From Euonymus europaeus (lineage: Eukaryota > Streptophyta > Magnoliopsida > Celastrales > Celastraceae): a stretch of DNA of 64,000 nucleotides. Below are positions 36,131 through 49,279 of the stretch, one piece after another. The notes under the pieces are model-generated. The model made no database searches. It worked only from the letters and a program-made list of their open reading frames with translations, and was not told the origin of the DNA. The DNA is taken from assembly GCA_963580455.1 (NCBI GenBank), contig OY756969.1, forward strand, positions 22,912,760-22,976,759, in the 5' to 3' direction. Within the stretch, counting starts at the first letter, position 1. Every line of letters begins with the position of its first letter. Made by a program: the position numbers and the translations under genes.

Positions 36131-37697
36131 AATATCCGTTGACTCCGAGTTCTGAATTGGCTAATTTTTAGCTTGATTTCACAATACTTTTCGAGCTTTA
36201 CAATCCTGGCATTTCGATTTTGGATTTTAGAACTCGTGGCTAGTAGGTGTCGTTTCACCTAGTTAGGCGCTTAATGTTGTTTCTTTACGTAAACGGTTTT
36301 ATGAATATCCATTGACTCCGAGTTCTGAATTCGGTGATTTTAGCTTGATTTCACACTACTTTTCGAGCTCTACAATCCTGGCATTTCGGTTTTTGATTTT
36401 AGAACTCGTGGCTAGTAGGTCTCGTTTCACCTAGTTTGGCGCGAAATGTGGTTTCTTTACGTAAACGGTTTTATGAATATCCGTTGACTCCGAGTTCTGA
36501 ATTCGGTTTTTTTAGCTTGATTTCACACTACTTTTAGAGCTCTAGTATCCTGGCGTTTCGGTTATTGATTTCAAAACTCGTGGCTAGTAGGTCTCGTTTC
36601 ACCTAGTTAGCCGCGAATTGTGGTTTTTTACGTAAACAGTTTTATGAATATTTGTTGACTCCGAGTTCTGAATTCGGTGATTTTTAGCTTGATTTCACAC
36701 TACTTTTCGATCTCTACAATCCTGGCGTTTCGGTTTTTCATTTCAGAACTCGTGGATAGTAGGTCTCGTTTCACCTAGTTCTGCGCGAATTGTGGTTTCT
36801 TTACGTAAACGGTTTTATGAATATCCGTTGACTCCGAGTTATGAATTCGGTGATTTTTAGCTTGATTTCACACTACTTTTTGAGCTTTACAATCCTGTCA
36901 TTTCGGTTTTTGATGTCAGAACTCGTGGCTAGTAGGTCTCGTTTCACCTAGTTAGCCGCGAATTGTGGTTTCTTTACGTAAACGGTTTAATGAATATTTG
37001 TTGACTCCGAGTTCTAAATTCGGTGATTTTTAGCTTGATTTCACACTACTATTCGATCTCTACAATCCTGGCATTTCGGTTTTTCATTTCAGAACTCGTG
37101 GCTAGTAGGTCTCGTTTCACCTAGTTAGGCGCGAATTGTGGTTTCTTTACGTAAACGGTTTTATGAATATTTGTTGACTCCGAGTTCTGAATTCGGTGAT
37201 TTTTAGCCTGATTTCACACTACTTTTCGATCTCTCCAATCCTGGCGTTTCGGTTTTTCATTTCAAAACTTGTGGCTAGTGGGTCTCGTTTCACCTAGTTA
37301 GCCGCGAATTGTGATTTTTTACGTAAACGGTTTTATGAATATCCGTTGACTCCGAGTTCTGAATTCGGTGATTTTTAGCTTAATTTCACACTACCTTTCG
37401 AGCTCTACAATCCTGAAATTTTGGTTTTTTGTTTCAGAACTCGTGGCTAGCAGGTCTCGTTTCACCTAGTTAGCCGAGAAATGTGGATTCTTTACGTAAG
37501 TGGTTTTATGAATATCCGTTGACTCGGATTTCTAAATTCGGTGATTTTTATCTTGATTTCACACTACTTTTCGAGCTCTACAATCCTGGCATTTCGGTTT
37601 TTGATTTCAGAACTCGTGGCTAGTAGGTCTCGTTTCACCTAGTTAGGCGCGAAATGTGGTTTCTTTACGTAAACGGTTTTATGAATATCCGTTGACT
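36131..37697 (+). repeat. HOR unit A of the 36-41 kb series
   Basis: About nine monomers starting at GGCTAATTTT (36,159), with CACAATACTTTTCGAG, GATTTTAGAACTCG, TAGTTCTGCGCGAATTG (36,781) and TGGATTCTTTACGTAAGTGG. Matches unit B at 2,589-2,590 bp (15 monomers). Confidence 0.82.
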
Positions 37698-38719
37698 CCG
37701 AGTTCTGAATTGGCTGATTTTTAGCTTGATTTCACACTACTTTTCGAGCTCTACAATCCTGGTGTGTCGGTTTTTGATTTCAGAACTCGTGGCTAGTAGG
37801 TGTCGTTTCACCTAGTTAAGCGCGAATTATGGTTTCTTTACATAAACGGTTTTATGAATATCCGATGACTCTGAGTTCTGAATTCGGTGATTTTAGCTTG
37901 ATTTCACACTACTTTTCGAGCTCTACAATCCTGGCATTTCGGTTTTTGATTTCAGAACTCGTGGCTAGTAGGTCTCGTTTCACCTAGTTTGGCGCGAAAT
38001 GTGGTTTCTTTACGTAAACGGTTTTATGAATATCCGTTGACTCCGAGTTCTGAATTCGGTTTTTTTTAGCTTGATTTCACACTACTTTTAGAGCTCTAGT
38101 ATCCTGTCATTTCGGTTTTTAATGTCAGAACTCGTGGCTAGTAGGTCTCGTTTCACCTAGTTAGCCGCGAATTGTGGTTTCTTTACGTAAACGGTTTTAT
38201 GAATACTTGTTGACTCCGAGTTCTGAATTTGGTGATTTTTAGCTTGATTTCACACTACTTTTCGATCTCTACAATCCTGGCGTTTCGGTTTTTGATTTCA
38301 GAACTCGTGGCTAGTAGGTCTCGTTTCACCTAGTTAGGCGCGAATTGTGGTTTCTTTACGTAAACGGTTTTATGAATATCCGTTGACTCCGAGTTATGAA
38401 TTCGGTGATTTTTAGCTTGATTTCACACTACTTTTCGAGCTTTACAATCCTGTCATTTCGGTTTTTGATTTCAGAACTCGTGGCTAGTAGGTCTCGTTTC
38501 ACCTAGTTAGCCGCAAATTGTGGTTTCTTTACGTAAACGGTTTTATGAATATTTGTTGACTCCGAGTTCTGAATTCGGTGATTTTTAGCCTGATTTCACA
38601 CTACTTTTCGAGCTCTACAATCCTGGTGTTTCGGTTTTTGATTTCAAAACTTGTGGCTAGTGGGTCTCGTTTCACCTAGTTAGCCGCGAATTGTGATTTT
38701 TTACGTAAACGGTTTTATG
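37698..38719 (+). repeat. Chimeric insert between HOR units A and B
   Basis: About six monomers. The first carries the GGCT marker (37,712). It is followed by a CTGGTGTGTCGG / TTAAGCGCGAATTATGG monomer (about 37,816) whose only close relatives are in the 1-12 kb region. 38,102-38,747 is a copy of 34,995-35,640, including the rare TTTTTAATGTCAG and GAATACTTG changes. Confidence 0.75.
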
Positions 38720-40287
38720 AATATCCGTTGACTCCGAGTTCTGAATTGGCTAATTTTTAGCTTGATTTCACAATACTTTTCGAGCTTTACAATCCTGGCA
38801 TTTCGATTTTGGATTTTAGAACTCGTGGCTAGTAGGTGTCGTTTCACCTAGTTAGGCGCTTAATGTTGTTTCTTTACGTAAACGGTTTTATGAATATCCA
38901 TTGACTCCGAGTTCTGAATTCGGTGATTTTAGCTTGATTTCACACTACTTTTCGAGCTCTACAATCCTGGCATTTCGGTTTTTGATTTTAGAACTCGTGG
39001 CTAGTAGGTCTCGTTTCACCTAGTTTGGCGCGAAATGTGGTTTCTTTACGTAAACGGTTTTATGAATATCCGTTGACTCCGAGTTCTGAATTCAGTTTTT
39101 TTTAGCTTGATTTCACACTACTTTTAGAGCTCTAGTATCCTGGCGTTTCGGTTATTGATTTCAAAACTCGTGGCTAGTAGGTCTCGTTTCACCTAGTTAG
39201 CCGCGAATTGTGGTTTTTTACGTAAACGGTTTTATGAATATTTGTTGACTCCGAGTTCTGAATTCGGTGATTTTTAGCTTGATTTCACACTACTTTTCGA
39301 TCTCTACAATCCTGGCGTTTCGGTTTTTCATTTCAGAACTCGTGGATAGTAGGTCTCGTTTCACCTAGTTCTGCGCGAATTGTGGTTTCTTTACGTAAAC
39401 GGTTTTATGAATATCCGTTGACTCCGAGTTATGAATTCGGTGATTTTTAGCTTGATTTCACACTACTTTTTGAGCTTTACAATCCTGTCATTTCGGTTTT
39501 TGATGTCAGAACTCGTGGCTAGTAGGTCTCGTTTCACCTAGTTAGCCGCGAATTGTGGTTTCTTTACGTAAACGGTTTAATGAATATTTGTTGACTCCGA
39601 GTTCTAAATTCGGTGATTTTTAGCTTGATTTCACACTACTATTCGATCTCTACAATCCTGGCATTTCGGTTTTTCATTTCAGAACTCGTGGCTAGTAGGT
39701 CTCGTTTCACCTAGTTAGGCGCGAATTGTGGTTTCTTTACGTAAACGGTTTTATGAATATTTGTTGACTCCGAGTTCTGAATTCGGTGATTTTTAGCCTG
39801 ATTTCACACTACTTTTCGATCTCTCCAATCCTGGCGTTTCGGTTTTTCATTTCAAAACTTGTGGCTAGTGGGTCTCGTTTCACCTAGTTAGCCGCGAATT
39901 GTGATTTTTTACGTAAACGGTTTTATGAATATCCGTTGACTCCGAGTTCTGAATTCGGTGATTTTTAGCTTAATTTCACACTACCTTTCGAGCTCTACAA
40001 TCCTGAAATTTTGGTTTTTTGTTTCAGAACTCGTGGTTAGCAGGTCTCGTTTCACCTAGTTAGCCGAGAAATGTGGATTCTTTACGTAAGTGGTTTTATG
40101 AATATCCGTTGACTCGGATTTCTAAATTCGGTGATTTTTATCTTGATTTCACACTACTTTTCGAGCTCTACAATCCTGGCATTTCGGTTTTTGATTTCAG
40201 AACTCGTGGCTAGTAGGTCTCGTTTCACCTAGTTAGGCGCGAAATGTGGTTTCTTTACGTAAACGGTTTTATGAATATCCGTTGACT
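38720..40287 (+). repeat. HOR unit B of the 36-41 kb series
   Basis: Near copy of unit A. Landmarks are GGCTAATTTT (38,748), TAGTTCTGCGCGAATTG (39,371), TTAATTTCACACTACC (39,971) and GATTCTTTACGTAAGTGG (about 40,077). Very few differences from A are visible (for example GTGGTTAGCAGG near 40,034). Confidence 0.82.
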
Positions 40288-40445
40288 CCAAGTTCTGAAT
40301 TCGGTTATTTTTAGCTTGATTTCACACTACTTTTAGAGCTCTTGAATCCTGGCGTTTCGGTTATTGATTTCAAAACTCGTGGCTAGTAGGTCTCGTTTTA
40401 CCTAGTTAGCCGCGAATTGTGGTTTTTTACGTAAACGGTTTTACG

Positions 40446-41535
40446 AATATCCGTTGACTCCGAGTTCTGAATTGGCTGATTTTTAGCTTGATTTCACAAT
40501 ACTTTTCGAGCTTTACAATCCTGGCATTTCGATTTTGGATTTTAGAACTCGTGGCTAGTAGGTGTCGTTTCACCTAGTTAGGCGCTTAATGTTGTTTCTT
40601 TACGTAAACGGTTTTATGAATATCCATTGACTCCGAGTTCTGAATTCGGTGATTTTAGCTTGATTTCACACTACTTTTCGAGCTCTACAATCCTGGCATT
40701 TCGGTTTTTGATTTCAGAACTCGTGGCTAGTAGGTCTCGTTTCACCTAGTTTGGCGCGAAATGTGGTTTCTTTACGTAAACGGTTTTATGAATATCCGTC
40801 GACTCCGAGTTCTGAATTCGGTTTTTTTTAGCTTGATTTCACACTATTTTTAGAGCTCTAGTATCCTGGCGTTTCGGTTATTGATTTCAAAACTCGTGGC
40901 TAGTAGGTCTCGTTTCACCTAGTTAGCCGCGAATTGTGGTTTTTTACGTAAACGGTTTTATGAATATTTGTTGACTCCGAGTTCTGAATTCGGTGATTTT
41001 TAGCTTGATTTCACACTACTTTTCGATCTCTACAATCCTGGCGTTTCGGTTTTTCATTTCAGAACTCGTGGATAGTAGGTCTCGTTTCACCTAGTTCTGC
41101 GCGAATTGTGGTTTCTTTACGTAAACGGTTTTATGAATATCCGTTGACTCCGAGTTATGAATTCGGTGATTTTTAGCTTGATTTCACACTACTTTTTGAG
41201 CTTTACAATCCTGTCATTTCGGTTTTTGATGTCAGAACTCGTGGCTAGTAGGTCTCGTTTCACCTAGTTAGCCGCGAATTGTGGTTTCTTTACGTAAACA
41301 GTTTTATGAATATTTGTTGACTCCGAGTTCTGAATTCGGTGATTTTTAGCTTGATTTCACACTACTTTTCGATCTCTACAATCCTGGCATTTCGGTTTTT
41401 CATTTCAGAACTCGTGGCTAGTAGGTCTCGTTTCACCTAGTTAGGCGCGAATTGTGGTTTCTTTACGTAAACGGTTTTATGAATATTTGTTGACTCCGAG
41501 TTCTGAATTCGGTGATTTTTAGCCTGATTTCACAC
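40446..41535 (+). repeat. HOR unit C of the 36-41 kb series (partial)
   Basis: Follows B at 1,726 bp (10 monomers): ACAATACTTTT 38,770/40,496 and CTGCGCGAATTG 39,371/41,098. It departs from B near the end, with GAGCTCTACAATCCTGGTATTTCGG replacing GATCTCTCCAATCC. Confidence 0.8.
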
Positions 41536-42349
41536 TACTTTTCGAGCTCTACAATCCTGGTATTTCGGTTTTTGATTTCAGAACTCGTGGCTAGTAGGTC
41601 TCGTTTCACCTAGTTAGCCGCAAATTGTGGTTTCTTTACGTAAACGGTTTTATGAATCTTTGTTGACTCCGAGTTCTGAATTCGGTGATTTTTAGCCTGA
41701 TTTCACACTACTTTTCGAGCTCTACAATCCTGGTGTTTCGGTTTTTGATTTCAAAACTTGTGGCTAGTGGGTCTCGTTTCACCTAGTTAGCCGCGAATTG
41801 TGGTTTTTTACGTAAACGGTTTTATGAATATCCGTTGACTCCGAGTTCTGAATTCGGTGATTTTTAGCTTAATTTCACACTACTTTTCGAGCTCTACAAT
41901 CCTGAAATTTTGGTTTTTTGTTTCAGAACTCGTGGCTAGCAGGTCTCGTTTCACCTAGTTAGCCGAGAAATGTGGTTTCTTTACGTAAGAGGTTTTATGA
42001 ATATCCGTTGACTCGGAGTTCTAAATTCGGTGATTTTTATCTTGATTTTACACTACTTTTCGAGCTCTACAATCCTGGCATTTCGGTTTTTGATTTCAGA
42101 ACTCGTGGCTAGTAGGTCTAGTTTCACCTAGTTAGGCGCGAAATGTAGTTTCTTTACGTAAACGGTTTTATGAATATCCGTTGACTCCAAGTTCTGAATT
42201 CGGTTATTTTTAGCTTGATTTCACACTACTTTTAGAGCTCTTGAATCCTGGCATTTCGGTTATTGATTTCAAAACTCGTGGCTAGTAGGTCTGGTTTTAC
42301 CTAGTTAGCCGCGAATTGTGGTTTTTTACGTAAACGGTTTTATGAATAT
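41536..42349 (+). repeat. Diverged continuation of the 10-monomer series
   Basis: About five monomers in the same type order as the end of units A and B but with their own changes: TATGAATCTTTG (about 41,651), TTTACGTAAGAGG where A and B have TTTACGTAAGTGG, GGTCTAGTTTCACC, and AATGTAGTTTC. Confidence 0.7.
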
Positions 42350-44389
42350 CCGTTGACTCCGAGTTCTGAATTGGCTGATTTTTAGCTTGATTTCACACTA
42401 CTTTTCGAGCTTTACAATCCTGGCATTTCGATTTTGGATTTCAGAACTCGTGGCTAGTAGGTGTCGTTTCACCTAGTTTGGCGCTTAATGTTGTTTCTTT
42501 ACGTAAACGGTTTTATGAATATCCATTGACTCCGAGTTCTGAATTCGGTGATTTTAGCTTGATTTCACACTACTTTTCGAGCTCTACAATCCTGGCATTT
42601 CGGTTTTTGATTTCAGAACTCGTGGCTAGTAGGTCTCGTTTCACCTAGTTAGGCGCGAAATGTGGTTTCTTTACGTAAACGGTTTTATGAATATCCGTTG
42701 ACTCCGAGTTCTGAATTCGGTTTTTTTTAGCTAGATTTGACACTACTTTTAGAGCTCTAGTATCCTGGGATTCGGTTATTGATTTCAAAACTCGTGGCTA
42801 GTAGGTCTCGTTTCACCTAGTTAGCCGCGAATTGTGGTTTTTTACGTAAACGGTTTTATGAATATTTGTTGACTCCGAGTTCTGAATTCGGTAATTTTTA
42901 GCTTGATTTCACACTACTTTTCGATCTCTACAATCCTGGCGTTTCGGTTTTTGATTTCAGAACTCGTGGCTAGTAGGTCTCGTTTCACCTAGTTGGGCGC
43001 GAATTGTGGTTTCTTTACGTAAACGGTTTTATGAATATTTGTTGACTCCGAGTTCCGAATTCGGTGATTTTTAGCCTGATTTCACACTACTTTTCGAGCT
43101 CTACAATCCTGGCGTTTCGGTTTTTGATTTCAAAACTTGTGGCTAGTGGGTCTCATTTCACCTAGTTAGCCGCGAATTGTGGTTTTTTACGTAAACGGTT
43201 TTATGAATATCCGTTGACTCCGAGTTCTGAATTCGGTGATTTTTAGCTTAATTTCACACTACTTTTCGAGCTCTACAATCCTGAAATTTTGGTTTTTTGT
43301 TTCAGAACTCGTGGCTAGCAGGTCTCGTTTCACCTAGTTAGCCGAGAAATGTGGTTTCTTTACGTAAACGGTTTTATGAATATCCGTTGACTCGGAGTTC
43401 TAAATTCGGTGATTTTTATCTTGATTTCACACTACTTTTCGAGCTCTACAATCCTGGCATTTCGGTTTTTGATTTCAGAACTCGTGGCTAGTAGGTCTCG
43501 TTTCACCTAGTTAGGCGCGAAATGTGGTTTCTTTACGTAAACGGTTTTATGAATATCCGTTGACTCCGAGTTCTGAATTCGGTGATTTTAGCTTGATTTC
43601 ACACTACTTTTCGAGCTCTACAATCCTGGCAATTCGGTTTTGGATTTTCGAACTCGTGGCTAGTAGGTCTCTTTTCACCTAGTTAGGCGCGAAATGTGGT
43701 TTTTTACGTAAACGGTTTTATGAATATCCGTTGACTACGAGTTTTGAATTCGTTGATTTTTAGCTTGATTTCACACTACTTTTCGAGCTCTACAATCCTG
43801 GTGTGTCCGTTTTTGATTTCAGAACTTGTGGCTAGTAGGTGTCGTTTCACCTAGTTAGGCGCGAATTGTGGTTTCTTTACGTAAACGGTTTTATTTTTAT
43901 CCGATGACTCTGAGTTCTGAATTCGGTGATTTTTATCTTGATTTCACACTACTTTTCGAGCTCTACAATCCTGGCGTTTCGGTTTTTGATTTCAGAACTC
44001 GTGGCTAGTGGGTCTCGTTTCACCTAGTTAGCCGCGAATTGTGGTTTCTTTACGTAAACGGTTTTACGAATATTTGTTGACTCCGAGTTCTGAATTCGTT
44101 GATTTTTAGCTTGATTTCACACTACTTTTTGATCTCTACAATCCTGGCGTTTCGTTTTTTGATTTCAGAACTCGTGGCTAGTAGGTGTCGTTTCACCTAG
44201 TTAGGCGCGAATTGTGGTTTCTTTACGTAAACGGTTTTATGAATATCCGTTGACTCTGAGTTCTGAATTCGGTGATTTTTATCTTGATTTCACACTACTT
44301 TTCGAGCTCTACAATCCTGGCGTTTCGGTTTTTGATTTCAGAACTCGTGGCTAGTGGGTCTCGTTTCACCTAGTTAGCCGCGAATTGTG
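42350..44389 (+). repeat. 14-monomer (2,415 bp) HOR, copy 1
   Basis: Variants recur 2,415 bp downstream: GGCTGATTTT 42,373/44,788, TATCCTGGGATTCGG 42,761/45,176, TTTAGCTAGATTT, CTGGTGTGTCCG, GTTTTATTTTTATCCG and GTTTTACGAATATTTG 44,061/46,476. The match ends where GTGGTTTTTTACG faces GTGGTTTCTTTACG. About two further monomers (44,390-44,774) complete the period but do not match. Confidence 0.85.
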
Positions 44390-44774
44390 GTTTTTTACGT
44401 AAACGGTTTTATGAATATTTGTTGACTCCGAGTTCTGAATTCGGTGATTTTTAGCTTGATTTCACACTACTTTTCGATCTCTACAATCCTGGCGTTTAGG
44501 TTTTTCATTTCAGAACTCGTGGCTAGTAGGTCTCGTTTCACCTAGTTGGGCGCGAATTGTGGTTTCTTTACGTAAACGGTTTTATGAATATCCGTTGACT
44601 CCGAGTTATGAATTCGGTGATTTTTAGCTTGATTTCACACTACTTTTCGAGCTTTACAATCCTGTCATTTCGGTTTTTGATTTCAGAACTCGTGGCTAGT
44701 AGGTCTCGTTTCACCTAGTTAGCCGCAAATTGTGGTTTCTTTACGTAAACGGTTTTATGAATATTTGTTGACTC

Positions 44775-46804
44775 CGAGTTCTGAATTGGCTGATTTTTAG
44801 CTTGATTTCACACTACTTTTCGAGCTTTACAATCCTGGCATTTCGATTTTGGATTTCAGAACTCGTGGCTAGTAGGTGTCGTTTCACCTAGTTAGGCGCT
44901 TAATGTTGTTTCTTTACGTAAACGGTTTTATGAATATCCATTGACTCCGAGTTCTGAATTCGGTGATTTTAGCTTGATTTCACACTACTTTTCGAGCTCT
45001 ACAATCCTGGCATTTCGGTTTTTGATTTCAGAACTCGTGGCTAGTAGGTCTCGTTTCACCTAGTTAGGCGCGAAATGTGGTTTCTTTACGTAAACGGTTT
45101 TATGAATATCCGTTGACTCCGAGTTCTGAATTCGGTTTTTTTTAGCTAGATTTCACACTACTTTTAGAGCTCTAGTATCCTGGGATTCGGTTATTGATTT
45201 CAAAACTCGTGGCTAGTAGGTCTCGTTTCACCTAGTTAGCCGCGAATTGTGGTTTTTTACGTAAACGGTTTTATGAATATTTGTTGACTCCGAGTTCTGA
45301 ATTCGGTAATTTTTAGCTTGATTTCACACTACTTTTCGATCTCTACAATCCTGGCGTTTCGGTTTTTCATTTCAGAACTCGTGGCTAGTAGGTCTCGTTT
45401 CACCTAGTTGGGCGCGAATTGTGGTTTCTTTACGTAAACGGTTTTATGAATATTTGTTGACTCCGAGTTCCGAATTCGGTGATTTTTAGCCTGATTTCAC
45501 ACTACTTTTCGAGCTCTACAATCCTGGCGTTTCGGTTTTTGATTTCAAAACTTGTGGCTAGTGGGTCTCATTTCACCTAGTTAGCCGCGAATTGTGGTTT
45601 TTTACGTAAACGGTTTTATGAATATCCGTTGACTCCGAGTTCTGAATTCGGTGATTTTTAGCTTAATTTCACACTACTTTTCGAGCTCTACAATCCTGAA
45701 ATTTTGGTTTTTTGTTTCAGAACTCGTGGCTAGCAGGTCTCGTTTCACCTAGTTAGCCGAGAAATGTGGTTTCTTTACGTAAACGGTTTTATGAATATCC
45801 GTTGACTCGGAGTTCTAAATTCGGTGATTTTTATCTTGATTTCACACTACTTTTCGAGCTCTACAATCCTGGCATTTCGGTTTTTGATTTCAGAACTCGT
45901 GGCTAGTAGGTCTCGTTTCACCTAGTTAGGCGCAAAATGTGGTTTCTTTACGTAAACGGTTTTATGAATATCCGTTGACTCCGAGTTCTGAATTCGGTGA
46001 TTTTAGCTTGATTTCACACTACTTTTCGAGCTCTACAATCCTGGCAATTCGGTTTTGGATTTTCGAACTCGTGGCTAGTAGGTCTCTTTTCACCTAGTTA
46101 GGCGCGAAATGTGGTTTTTTACGTAAACGGTTTTATGAATATCCGTTGACTACGAGTTTTGAATTCGTTGATTTTTAGCTTGATTTCACACTACTTTTCG
46201 AGCTCTACAATCCTGGTGTGTCCGTTTTTGATTTCAGAACTTGTGGCTAGTAGGTGTCGTTTCACCTAGTTAGGCGCGAATTGTGGTTTCTTTACGTAAA
46301 CGGTTTTATTTTTATCCGATGACTCTGAGTTCTGAATTCGGTGATTTTTATCTTGATTTCACACTACTTTTCGAGCTCTACAATCCTGGCGTTTCGGTTT
46401 TTGATTTCAGAACTCGTGGCTAGTGGGTCTCGTTTCACCTAGTTAGCCGCGAATTGTGGTTTCTTTACGTAAACGGTTTTACGAATATTTGTTGACTCCG
46501 AGTTCTGAATTCGTTGATTTTTAGCTTGATTTCACACTACTTTTTGATCTCTACAATCCTGGCGTTTCGTTTTTTGATTTCAGAACTCGTGGCTAGTAGG
46601 TGTCGTTTCACCTAGTTAGGCGCGAATTGTGGTTTCTTTACGTAAACGGTTTTATGAATATCCGTTGACTCTGAGTTCTGAATTCGGTGATTTTTATCTT
46701 GATTTCACACTACTTTTCGAGCTCTACAATCCTGGCGTTTCGGTTTTTGATTTCAGAACTCGTGGCTAGTGGGTCTCGTTTCACCTAGTTAGCCGCGAAT
46801 TGTG
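44775..46804 (+). repeat. 14-monomer (2,415 bp) HOR, copy 2
   Basis: Near copy of 42,350-44,389. Small differences include GCGCAAAATGTGG (about 45,931) and TTTTTCATTTCAG (about 45,363). A partial third copy of the right-hand part (46,476-46,888) reappears at 48,893-49,305, offset 2,417 bp. Confidence 0.85.
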
Positions 46805-47034
46805 GTTTCTTTACGTAAACGGTTTTATGAATATTTGTTGACTCCGAGTTCTGAATTCGTTGATTTTTAGCTTGATTTCACACTACTTTTTTATCTCTAC
46901 AATCCTGGTGTTTCGTTTTTTGATTTCAGAACTCGTGGCTAGTAGGTGTCGTTTCACCTAGTTAGGCGCGACTTGTGGTTTCTTTACGTAAACGGTTTTA
47001 TGAATATCCGTTGACTCGGAGTTCTGAATTCGGT

Positions 47035-48898
47035 GATTTTTAGCTTGATTTCACACTACTTTTCGAGCTTTACAATCTTGTCATTTCGGTTTTTGATGTC
47101 AGAACTCGTGGCTAGTAGGTCTCGTTTCACCTAGTTAGCCGCGAATTATGGTTTCTTTACGTAAACGGTTTTATGAATATTTGTTGACTCCGAGTTCTAA
47201 ATTCGGTGATTTTTAGCCTGATTTCACACTACTTTTCGATCTCTACAATCCTGGCATTTCGGTTTTTGATTTCAGAACTCGTGGCTAGTAGGTCTTGTTT
47301 CACCTAGTTAGCAGCGAATTGTGGTTTCTTTACGTAAACGGTTTAATGGATATCCGGTGACTCCGAGTTTTGAATTCGGTGATTTTTCGCTTGATTTCAC
47401 ACTACTTTTCGAGCTCTACAATCCTGGCGTTTCGGTTTTTGATTTCAGAACTCGTGGCTAGTAGGTCTCGTTTCACCTAGTAAGCCGAGAAATGTGGTTT
47501 CTTTACGTAAACGGTTTTATGAATATCCGTTCACTCTGAGTTCTGAATTCGGTGATTTTTAGCTTGATTTCACACTACTTTTCGAGCTCTACAATCCTGG
47601 CATTTCGGTTTTTGATTTCAGAACTTGTGGCTAGTGGGTTTCGTTTCACCTAGTTAGCCGCGAATTGTGGTTTTTTACGTAAACGGTTTTATGAATATCT
47701 GTTGACTCCGAGTTCTGAATTCGGTGATTTTTAGCTTAATTTCACACTACTTTTCGAGCCCTACAATCCTGAAATTTCGGTTTTTTGTTTCGCAAGTCGT
47801 GGCTAGCAGGTCTCGTTTCACCTAGTTAGCCGCGAATTGTGGTTTTTTAAGTAAACGGTTTTATGAATATCCGTTGACTCCGAGTTCTGAATTCGTTGAT
47901 TTTTAGCTTGATTTCACAGTAATTTTAGAGCTCTAGAATCTTGGCGTTTCGGTTTTTGATTTCAAAACTCGTGGCTAGTAGGTCTCGTTTCATCTAGTTA
48001 GCCGCGAATTGTGGTTTTTTACGTAAACGGTTTTATGAATATCCGTTGACTCCGAGTTCTGAATTCGGTGATTTTTAGCTTGATTTCACACTACTTTTCG
48101 AGCTCTATAATCCTGGCATTTCGGTTTTGGATTTCAGAACTCGTGGCTAGTAGGTCTCTTTTCACCTAGTTAGGCGCGAAATGTGGTTTTTTACGTAAAC
48201 GGTTTTATGAATATCCGTTGACTCTGAGTTCTGAATTCGGTGATTTTTATCTTGATTTCACACTACTTTTCGAGCTCTACAATCCTGGTTTGTCGGTTTT
48301 TGATTTCAGAACTCGTGGCTAGTAGGTGTTGTTTCACCTAGTTAGGCGCGAATTGTAGTTTCTTTACGTAAACGGTTTTATGAATATCCGATGACTCTGA
48401 GTTCTGAATTCGGTGTTTTTTAACTTGATTTCACACTACTTTTCGAGCTCTACAATCCCGGAGTTTTGGTTTTTGATTTCAGAACTCGTGGCTAGAAGGT
48501 CTCATTTCAACTAGTTAGGCGCGAATTGTGGTTTCTTTACGTAAACGGTTTTATGAATATCCGTTGACTCCGTGTTATGAATTCGATGATTCTTAGCTTG
48601 ATTTCACACTACTTTTCGAGTTTTACAATCCTGTCATTTCGGTTTTTGATTTCAGAACTTGTGGCTAGTAGGTCTCGTTTCAGCTAGTAAGCCGAGAAAT
48701 GTGGTTTCTTTACGTAAACGGTTTTATGAATATTTGTTGACTCCGAGTTTCGAATTCGGTTATTTTTAGCTTGATTTCACACTACTTTTTGAGCTCTACA
48801 ATCCTGGCGTTTCGGTTTTTTATTTCAGAACTCGTGGCTAGTAGGTCTCGTTTCACCTAGTTAGCCGCGAATTGTGGTTTCTTTACGTAAACGGTTTT
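47035..48898 (+). repeat. Block D copy 1, lacking three monomers
   Basis: Matches 49,280-51,661 in two pieces. Up to about 47,912 the offset is 2,245 (13 monomers; GTTTAATGGA 47,341/49,586). From 47,915 it is 2,762-2,763 (16 monomers; TAACTTGATT 48,421/51,183). The missing 517 bp corresponds to 50,160-50,676 in copy 2. The join is GATTTCACAGTAATTTTAG at about 47,911. Confidence 0.85.
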
Positions 48899-49279
48899 AC
48901 GAATATTTGTTGACTCCGAGTTCTGAATTCGTTGATTTTTAGCTTGATTTCACACTACTTTTTGATCTCTACAATTCTGGCGTTTCGTTTTTTGATTTCA
49001 GAACTCGTGGCTAGTAGGTGTCGTTTCACCTAGTTAGGCGCGAATTGTGGTTTCTTTACGTAAACGGTTTTATGAATATCCGTTGACTCTGAGTTCTGAA
49101 TTCGGTGATTTTTATCTTGATTTCACACTACTTTTTGAGCTCTACAATCCTGGCGTTTCGGTTTTTGATTTCAGAACTCGTGGCTAGTGGGTCTCGTTTC
49201 ACCTAGTTAGCCGCGAATTGTGGTTTCTTTACGTAAACGGTTTTATGAATATTTGTTGACTCCGAGTTCTGAATTCGTT
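48899..49279 (+). repeat. Fragment of the 14-monomer HOR between block D copies
   Basis: About two monomers matching 46,482-46,862 (offset 2,417), including GTTTTACGAATATTTG and GGCGTTTCGTTTTTTG. It separates the two block D copies. Confidence 0.75.
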
